Shown here: positions 56,640-64,000 of the stretch, one piece after another | How the letters are laid out: each line of letters starts with the position of its first letter | Position numbering within the stretch: the stretch's first letter is position 1 | Origin: Endomychus coccineus | Taxonomy: Eukaryota; Arthropoda; Insecta; Coleoptera; Endomychidae | Assembly: GCA_958510875.1 (NCBI GenBank) | Contig: OY294069.1 | Location: forward strand, 7,015,205-7,079,204 | DNA length: 64,000 nt | Direction of reading: 5' to 3' | Program-made: the position numbers and the translations under genes | The notes under the pieces: generated by a model | What the model saw: only the letters and a program-made list of their open reading frames with translations | Databases searched by the model: none | Told to the model about the DNA's origin: nothing

Positions 56640-57960
56640 TTTATTAACTTTCTAAACTACAATATTGTAAACAATTACTATCAATCGAAACTTGGGAAGA
56701 TATATACAGGTCTGATAACTTAAATAATGCATATGACATTTTCTCTAACAAATTAAAAGTCATTGCATCAATAGCGTGCACAACGGTATAATTCAATATC
56801 AAAAATTATAGATCATGGATTACCAGAGAATTAAAAACTTTAAGTAAAAAAAAACCTTCAAATATGAGCAAAACTGTAAAGGTCTTATACTCAAAGAACA
56901 TTACTCCAAATTTTCTAAACATCTAAAAACTGAAATTATTGCAAAAAAAAAGCCACATTTAACTCACATTCATAGGGCAAAAAATAAAAGCAAGACGGTT
57001 TGGGATACTGTAAATACATATACCGGCAAAGAACCATCAAAAAAGACTATATAAAAACCAATTTACATCAAAGTAATAAGAATCTCAAAGATATATTAAA
57101 TGAAGTTAACTCATTCTTCGTCAACCTAGGCTCTGACTGGGTACTTTGGCACCTGATAATTCTGCGAGGAAAGTAAAACAAAACAATCATTGTTCATTTC
57201 TGCGACCTACAATCGAAGTATTGAACATAATTAATAGCTTAAAAAATACTAAATCTCAAGGCGAGGATCATATACCTATAAAATTGATTAAATTTGTAGC
57301 CAATGAGATGACAAATCTTTTAGTTCACCTAAAAAATATATCTCTAAGTTCTGGCGTATTTCCGGATAAATTAAAAATTGCTGTCATTAAGCCTATTTAC
57401 AAGAAAGGGGACAAATGTTTAATAAACAACTATAGCTCCATAGCGCTACTACCCAACATCAGTAAAATCTTCGAAAAAATTATATATAACTGTCTTCAAA
57501 CACACGTTGACAAACACATATCAGACAACCAAAATGGCTTTAGAAAAAATAAATCTACCTTGTGAGCCGTATATCTAGCCTTGTGCAGAATACTAGAATC
57601 AGAAAACTCAAACAGCAATACTTTAATGGTTTGCTTAGATCTATCCGAAGCAATTGTCAGTAGATCACTCATTATTAATAAAAAACTTGAATTATATGGA
57701 CTAGGGGTGAAAGTCTAAATTTATTGAAGTCATTACTAAAAAATAGGTCTCAATATGTGGTAGAACAGAACTACGACGGCAAATAATTCAAATCCGATTT
57801 ATTATCAATTGAAAGGGGGGTTCTATAATGTTCAATCCTTGGACCTCTTTTTTATATAATCTACACAAATGAACTGCCTGATTTAGTAAATGACTCAATA
57901 AGCCAGTATGCAGATGATATTGCAGCGGTATTGTCTGAACCGACCGTGATATAACGAAAA
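56640..57960 (+). pseudogene. LINE ORF2 remnant with reverse transcriptase domain
   Basis: It starts with the linker (ETWEDIYRSDNLNNAYDIFSNKL) and a broken basic segment (WDTVNTYTGKEPSKK). One clean frame at 57146-57565 then has the fingers: NSLKNTKSQGEDHIPIKLIK, SGVFPDKLKIAVIKPIYKKGDK, YSSIALLPNISKIFEKIIYN, NQNGFRKNKST. A stop follows. Shifted frames give LMVCLDLSEAIV (motif A region, with the Asp), KLELYGLGV, SILGPLFYIIYTNELPDLV and SQYADDIAAVL (YADD active site, about 57900-57940). The arrangement is that of a Jockey/CR1-like RT, which copies the element into a nicked target. Stops and shifts every 100-300 bases show long decay. It is a different family from the 62.6-kb LINE. Confidence 0.9.
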
Positions 57961-57964
57961 ATGA

Positions 57965-58980
57965 AATTGAGCCACGGGACTTTTCCTACTTTACTGCAAC
58001 TTACTACATTGATGAACATTTTGTATTCAAAGATATCACTATCACGAAAGAACCAGTATACAAATTACCAATATTGGATAAGAGTAATCGACATTGGGCA
58101 CATTGCGATTCACATAAATTCTCTGTTAAGTTTCCGAATCTATTATCTTCGGCACGAATACATAAACAATCCCTAGTATACGTTGATCAAATTACATGAT
58201 GGTACAAACGTTATAGAGCATATTTTGTAATGTCAATAGTTGGCAGTGCAATTTCCTATGCGGTTGCTTATGGATGGGGAAATATATAGTCGGCGTTCGT
58301 GGATGCCTGAGACTGTACGGAGAAGTTTTGGGCACGGCTTCGACTAAATACTCCCAGGAGATCGCACTTTCCCATAATCCCGTTACAATGCCATCCTACA
58401 ACCCGTCCACAACTCACTACTTCTCTCCGGACTGTTAATCCATAAATCCGAAACTAATGGTCTCTCGGTTACATATAAACACTGCGAATATTTAATAACT
58501 TAATAATCTCGTTTAATATTCGTTCGCCAACTAGTTACGTGTTATAACGCCGATTCGTTTCAGATAGTTAGTGTATCATAAACTGTTGATTCAACGATCT
58601 ATTGAACAGCATCCCTTGTATGGATGTTTTATTATTTGACTTGAGTTGTACAATTTTTAAGACCGAGTGAGCGTTAGCGAACGAAGTTATTCCTCGATGC
58701 AGTTGGGTTATTTGGCAGATATATGTTCTCGTTTTTGCGGTCAAATGGTGAATGAAATGATACTCAAAATTTACTGGCATACTACCTCACTCCATCTTAA
58801 CCCTTTGGGCAAATGCGCAGCGAATTGAACGACCTCCTAGTATACAATACAAAGCTGTATTCTACGTGGTACAGTTGAACGTATATGTATTTTTTCTGTT
58901 ATTTTTTTGCTTCTGAACTCCACATAAAAATCAGAGCAATTCTTATATTCAATGGTGGAAGCCGTTACTTTGTGATAATT
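57965..58980. other. No recognisable gene
   Basis: A GC-richer patch at about 58280-58440 is unassigned. Confidence 0.4.
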
Positions 58981-58987
58981 TATCATA

Positions 58988-59090
58988 TTGATATAATAAA
59001 ATAAAACACTTAACCTTGCTTTTAATCACATATATTATAGAAACAAATCGTGACTATAGTTTCCACACTAGCGTGACATCTTGAAACGAT
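58988..59090 (-). repeat. Inverted PLE-type terminal repeat, left arm, with hammerhead-like motif
   Basis: The minus-strand motif (59047-59090) has ATCGT/ACGAT stem I, TTCAAGA where CTGAAGA is expected, a GTCAC-GCTA-GTGTG hairpin, GAAAC, TATA and GTC. The outer part ATTGATATAATAAAATAAAA matches the right arm inversely. Confidence 0.65.
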
Positions 59091-59374
59091 ACTAATGCAT
59101 GGAAATATGTATAATAATAATTTTAATTTTAAATTTTAAACTTGGATTAAGAAGTTTTATTACTAAAATCGCAGTATCTGCTTTAAAAATTGAATAAAAT
59201 TAGATTTGTCACATAAATAGTATTAACAAAATTTGTGCCGTTACATAAATAATATTATAGATATTTTCTGATAAAATTAATTTAAATTGAAATGAATTGA
59301 ATAGAAATTAAAACAAACTAATTGAACTATTCGAATGTAATTACTTAATAAATTATACTTAGTACAAAACTCGG

Positions 59375-60545
59375 TGTTAGTTACCGCTTCTCTTTCGAAG
59401 GTGTTCTGTGAGACGCCGGAAAGGAAGAGAAAATGTTACTTCTGGTCAATTCGAGTGGAAAGTCGATTGCTAGGTTATTTCAACCGGGAGGTGATACCAA
59501 GCGTGTGTTTGGAACCAAATTCTGGAAATATCCTTCCGTTGAAAACAAAGACATCAATCACCAATTTAGATTGGAATATTTGGAGTTAATTGGGTAATTG
59601 ATATACCTTCGGGGATCTAAACTTAGTTTTCGACGTGTCTGGCTGTGAACGGAAGTAAAAGTTGTCTTATTTGAAGGTAAACCCTATCGTGTTAGAGGTA
59701 AATATCTTTGTAATTTCATTTGATTTATTCACCAACTTCAGGAATTAATTGCCTTCATAGGTGGTATCTGACAGAACATAGGCTAGTCCCAAATTGTTCA
59801 ACAATTGTTATGTATTTTGTTCATGTCTGTCTGTTGCCGACAATAGAACAATAGAGTTTGAACATTTCGTGATTTCAGGGTTCTACTTTTTCTTCTTCTT
59901 CCCTATATTTTTGTCTATGTTGTGGAAAGTTCAACAAGAAGTGTGCTGAAGATTGCTTAAATCTACAGTGGAGAGATCACTTAGGAGTCACTGATTTATT
60001 TGTGCTGTACAATCGTGGAAACGGTATCATAATTGTGGCAGGGACCCCTATATGAAGTAGAAGTAATTAATCATCACCAAGCAAATACAACATCAACTCT
60101 CATCAGGTCTGATTATCGATTGTGGTTTTGTGTAACAATTTTAATAATCATTGAGTATTGTATATTATGTAAATTCAATCAACTGTTCACTTGTTTAAAT
60201 GATTTAAGTAACTAATTTCATCAATATTTTCTAATCATTCGCTTCATATCTCATTAATATAAGTTTGTCATAAATTATATCAATATTAGTGTGTCAAGTA
60301 AAGTTCAATCATTCTGGGTACAGGGCTTTTATTTTCTTTCTTTCAGGGTAATTTAACCTGGGGACTTGAGTATTTGCATCCCCTAGTTATATACATAATT
60401 CATTGGTTGGTTAAAATACTCTGGCGCCCGAATTTTTAATATCTGAAATATAACCTACGACCATCTTCACTGTAGCTGTCGGCAACCAAGTGATAAAATA
60501 GAGCTTTAGTTTATCCTTTAGTAAGAGTAAATTGTAAACCTTACA
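59375..60545 (+). mobile_element. Solo LTR-like repeat, copy B
   Basis: It starts TGTTAGTTACCGCTT and ends AAACCTTACA. It is homologous along its whole length to the minus strand of 6039-6774, except for about 370-390 extra bases at about 60029-60410. It contains TGGCGCCCGAA at 60422. Its right end falls two bases before the hammerhead stem of the right arm. No coding sequence is recognised and no target duplication is visible. Confidence 0.65.
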
Positions 60546-60546
60546 T

Positions 60547-60645
60547 ATCGTTTGAAGATGACACGCTAGTGTCGAAACTATAGTCACAATTTGTTTCTAT
60601 ACTGTACGTCATAAAAAACAAAGTAAAAGTGTTTTATTTTATTAT
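60547..60645 (+). repeat. Inverted PLE-type terminal repeat, right arm, with hammerhead-like motif
   Basis: The motif at 60547-60590 has ATCGT and ACAAT (stem I, one mismatch), TTGAAGA, a perfect GACAC-GCTA-GTGTC hairpin, GAAAC, TATA and GTC. Only the first box residue (T for C) departs from the hammerhead core. It ends in GTGTTTTATTTTATTATATC. Confidence 0.68.
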
Positions 60646-60649
60646 ATCA

Positions 60650-61437
60650 ATTCTTATATTATTTGTGACAAATAATAGTACAGTAGGTACCAAAGAAAAT
60701 ATTGTCAATAATAACACTACCATTCAGTCAAATCAGTCAGGTGATCTTATGTACGCATAATCCCGTATTCGCTTTGGGTCGATTCACTTTGAAACGATCA
60801 GAGTATAAGGGAGGATCCGGTTAATTGGTCCACTTATCTCAGAATGTAAACCACGTGTGGCGTGTAACGAGTTCTCGCAATAACAAATGTAATCTTCCCA
60901 CCCACATTCATTAGATTCTCGTGCTAATCTGAATATCGTGCGTGTATGTGCGTTAACGCTACATGGGAAGGTTCGTTCAATTCCAATCGAAGCGTTATAA
61001 ACTTCTAGCACTTCCGTGAATAACAATTAGCACTTTCATCTAAAAGTAAAAATCTTGATGCAATATTTACTCGTACATGTGATCCATGTTCTTGGTCATT
61101 AAATTAATGTGTTTATCTTCCCCTAAACTCCGAATTCGGATGTAAAGTTGTTGTTCATACAAAGTGAGCATTACCCTAGCCTTGTTCCTTCACCATATTG
61201 TTCTGCTGAATTGAAGACGATCTGCTGAGATATTACTTTTGCCATGATGATCTTAAGGCAATGAATAACATATGAACTCTCCAAATGAAAACAATCCAGT
61301 ATTACCCGAGTGTACTTCTCTCAGAATGCAAACGTTACTTTATCCATACAAGTGAGAGGAAACCCTTTATTATGAATATGTATGTACTCGCGTATATCCC
61401 CATATGTACATACGATATGTAAATATGGAAATGCAAA
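60650..61437. other. No recognisable gene
   Basis: Unassigned DNA. The short minus frame at 60784-61026 has no signature. Confidence 0.4.
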
Positions 61438-61439
61438 TA

Positions 61440-62215
61440 CCGGGATATCAAAAATTATCTTGGTCAAGGGTGGTTGTGGAATCTAAAACTGTTTTAAAGT
61501 GGTTAATTTTCGATAAATCGAATGACGTTCACGTGAGGAGCGCGTAGCTCGCGAGTTAGAAAAGTGCAAATCTGCGGAACATAGAACGTCTTTAGGAGGA
61601 CTTTTCGCATGCGATGTTTGCTCCATGTCGTTAGTTTATGAACGGGGCCAACTAAATAGCATAGTCTCGGGCCTCAAAATGTCGATTAAATAGGAAAAAT
61701 CCAATTAAAATAGAAACAGGTACTCTCAGGTCTAACGTGCGACGTACCAAAGGGAATTTTCTAGCTACTAAAATATACTCAAAAACGGTTAAAAGCTAGC
61801 GGCTTATAGCCAAAAACACTTTATTGCAACTGGCGCCGGCCGCACGGGGCATAAAACGGCCCCAAATTAACAAGGCCGAGGTAAAAAGTATAAACTCTAA
61901 CTGACGCGTAGCGAGCTCCTCGAGGCATATGTCAAAATGATTACGTTCGTAGCTAATTACATGGGACGTCTGGCGTTCATGCAATTGTGTTTTTATACAA
62001 TTCGAACTTTCTAATTTCGATAGGCCACGTGAAAATCCCGGAGTCTAGAGCGCTAGAGACTTCTGAGTGTTATAACATTCGTATAAAATTGCGAAATTTC
62101 TCACTTTTGGAAACTTCAAATTAATTAATTTGACACAAGATTTGATAACGTAAAGTAAGACTCACGTTTTAGATTCCAAAACCACGCTTGACCAAGATAA
62201 TTTTTGATATCCCGG
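61440..62215 (-). mobile_element. CCGGGATATC-ended element, copy 2, with TA duplication
   Basis: Perfect inverted ends (CCGGGATATCAAAAATTATC) are flanked by TA at 61438-61439 and 62216-62217. It is 776 bp and homologous to the plus strand of 36413-37371. TA duplication suggests mobilisation by a Tc1/mariner-type transposase, but none is encoded. Confidence 0.85.
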
Positions 62216-62219
62216 TACT

Positions 62220-62640
62220 TTGTTCGCAAAATTCAACCTTATTAAATATCATTGCATATATCTTTGAAGTAATTTTCTTTCAATATTCATATTATTTGAC
62301 AAATTCATTGTTATAATTTACTAGCCAACAAATTTCGTGAAAACGAAACAACGAATTTCATGTACTTGATGTCTAGAAACTCAAAAAACTCTATATTACG
62401 GACACTTTTATACAACGTGCCAAGTGCAAATGCCGATTATGACGTGAATTTATGTCATCATCAACTGACGAAGATTTCGTAGCCCATCGCCAATTTTCCA
62501 ATGTTTTATCCAGAAATCGATGCAAAACTCGCCAAGAATAAGAAAATAATCTTGTAAACAATGGCGCTAGAGTATACAAATATACACGTTCCCAAATGTC
62601 TTCCACCATATCTACAAAGTACGTAATGCTGATTGAACTT
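62220..62640. other. No recognisable gene
   Basis: The minus frame at 62391-62609 has no signature. Confidence 0.4.
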
Positions 62641-62644
62641 TTTT

Positions 62645-63285
62645 CACTGACTACACCGATGTGCCAAACGAAATTCCATCTGTAGTTTTCAAGAAATGTG
62701 CCTCTGAATTACCACCAGTTTTCAGCAGGCTGCCCTTTCCTACAAACTTGGTGTGTTTCCTTCCAGCTGGAAGACGGCTAGAGTGCAACCAATTCCAAGA
62801 AAAGGAAAGAACCCCCTTTCCATTGCACTATTACCTGTAGCGGTGAGAAAATATGCAATCAATATCGAGCTCATAAAATACCTAGAGAGCCACAAAATTG
62901 TGAATGACCGGCAATATGGCTTTCGTCAGCAGAGATCAACAGGAGATCTGCTTGCCTACGTAGCTCATGTAAGGCAGAAATCTATTGAAAAACATGGAGG
63001 ACCTCTAGCTGTATCATTGAATATCTCCAAAGCATTTGACCAAGTCTGGCACCAAAGCCTTCTTGGGAAATTTCCGTCATACGGCCTTACTAGCGAGTTT
63101 TCTCTCAGATAGATCACTCCATGTGGTGATTGACTGAGTATCCTCCGATACAATTGCTATCAACGCAGGTGTTTCACAGGGATCTTCATAGGCACCAACT
63201 TTGTTTCTGCCACATTTCACTGCTGGCTCACACGATGTTCTTCGAACATTATAAGTTTCCCTCTCGTGAAAAAAAACTGATAACA
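62645..63285 (+). pseudogene. LINE reverse transcriptase remnant (same family as 9.8-10.8 kb)
   Basis: It begins near 62650 with DVPNEIPSVVFKKCASELPPVFSRL. FPSSWKTARVQPIPRKGK, LPVAVRKYAINIELIKYLESHKIVNDRQYGFRQQRSTGDLLAYV and PLAVSLNISKAFDQVWHQSLL follow, the last being the motif A region (the catalytic Asp of D-x-SKAFD reads Asn here). After 63110 the frame breaks, but RSLHVV-like, INAGVSQGSS and APTLFL segments of motif B remain. It then jumps to a HFTAGSHDV segment near the 3' end, so the YADD block is deleted. The finger motifs match the minus-strand piece at 10.4 kb. It is inactive. Confidence 0.88.
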
Positions 63286-63289
63286 GAAA

Positions 63290-64000
63290 AGTACTATTCT
63301 GTTCCGCTAAGAAGCAGATGACGTAATGCACAGACGTTTTATCCTCACGTCTTTTGCAAACGTCCTCCAAAAGCAAGACGTTAAGTTGATCAATTCGCAG
63401 ATATCTTGAATAGTGCTTCGATTCAGTCAACTTCACTATTGAAAAAGAGGCCAAAGGCAAAACAACATCACGTAAATGGTTGAACAAATAAGTAACATTT
63501 TTTAGTGGTGGAACGTGCTTCTGCAAGTACCCCTGCTGTTATTTGTATTGTCTTTTCACATGAGGTGTACTTGTGCTATATATTTTTGCTAGGGCACAAA
63601 TACAATTAATACTAAAAATGCTGGCTCTTGGTTCTTCAGTTGAAAAAGATGAGCAGCTCCAGTCACCAGCTTCTGTGGAGTATGGATTTCATCGAAAGGG
63701 AAACTATCTTGGTAAAAGATCTGCGGGGCAGAAGGAAAACAGGTAGTGTGTGAATCGGAAAATTTCTTTGAACTAAACTCCGTCGTCAAGTTAGATAAAT
63801 GGTTTGTAATTAAATGTGTATCAACCCTTGTTTTTCTCGACGCTGAAACAAGCTACTACTAGTTTTGCGAGGAAGTTCGAGACGAAGAACATTGTCATGT
63901 TCTTCTGTTTCTACATTTTATAGTATTGTAGGAGTTTCAGAAAAACGTGACGCTGGTATGTTGTTATTTTCTGCGCGATTGTATGCTTATTAATACTCTC
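63290..64000. other. No recognisable gene; one inverted repeat match
   Basis: 63478-63566 matches the minus strand of 55227-55322 (AAGCACGTTCCACCACT and ACAGCA blocks). The remaining sequence, including the minus frame at 63077-63526, is unassigned. Confidence 0.4.

Overview
This is an AT-rich stretch of nuclear DNA from an animal, most likely an insect or another arthropod. That inference rests on what fills the window: mariner elements, Penelope-like elements (PLEs) with reverse transcriptase plus GIY-YIG endonuclease, a hAT element of the zinc-finger type, Jockey/I-type non-LTR retrotransposon (LINE) pieces, a gypsy-type gag fragment and solo LTRs. I found no convincing host gene, tRNA, rRNA, operon or CRISPR array. 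Nearly every coding signal comes from a decayed transposon, so the window looks like repeat-rich intergenic (or long-intron) sequence.

Layout. 0-9 kb: a LINE scrap between 60-bp direct repeats (3.0-3.5 kb), a mariner copy split by an LTR (5.6-7.1 kb) and a second mariner piece (8.1-8.4 kb). 9-17 kb: LINE reverse transcriptase remnants on the minus strand, two hammerhead-like repeats and a foldback repeat. 17.5-19.5 kb: the best preserved PLE (602 codons, minus). 21-23 kb: an unclassified terminal-inverted-repeat (TIR) element, then an LTR end, primer-binding site and gag fragment. 26.1-28.9 kb: a second PLE between two hammerhead-bearing pseudo-LTRs. 30.0-32.9 kb: a hAT element with a perfect 8-bp target duplication and broken transposase. 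33-38.8 kb: LINE pieces, a foldback repeat and a 0.96-kb palindromic-ended element. 41-44 kb: a satellite unit and an IS630/Tc1-type transposase remnant. 45.3-47.0 kb: a mariner with a 5'-truncated LINE inserted in its transposase. 48-49.7 kb: a mariner left end, the second copy of the 21-kb TIR element, and PLE remnant 3. 50.9-54.9 kb: satellite units of about 268 bp, one pair split by a LINE. 56.6-58 kb: a LINE with recognisable RT. 59-60.6 kb: inverted hammerhead-bearing repeats around a solo LTR. 61.4-62.2 kb: the second palindromic-ended element, with TA duplication. 62.6-63.3 kb: a LINE RT piece.

The theme most worth following is a set of compact hammerhead-ribozyme-like motifs of about 40-45 nt. 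They occur in three different PLE-type terminal repeats and, in degenerate form, in a further dispersed repeat. Each has the CTGANGA-type box, a hairpin, GAAAC and a self-complementary stem III, with matching stem I arms. PLE terminal repeats are known to carry minimal hammerheads. The two near-identical copies of the CGTGACAACG TIR element and the two copies of the CCGGGATATC element are the best candidates for poorly described mobile families.

All family calls are by eye from motifs. No search, fold or alignment program was run.
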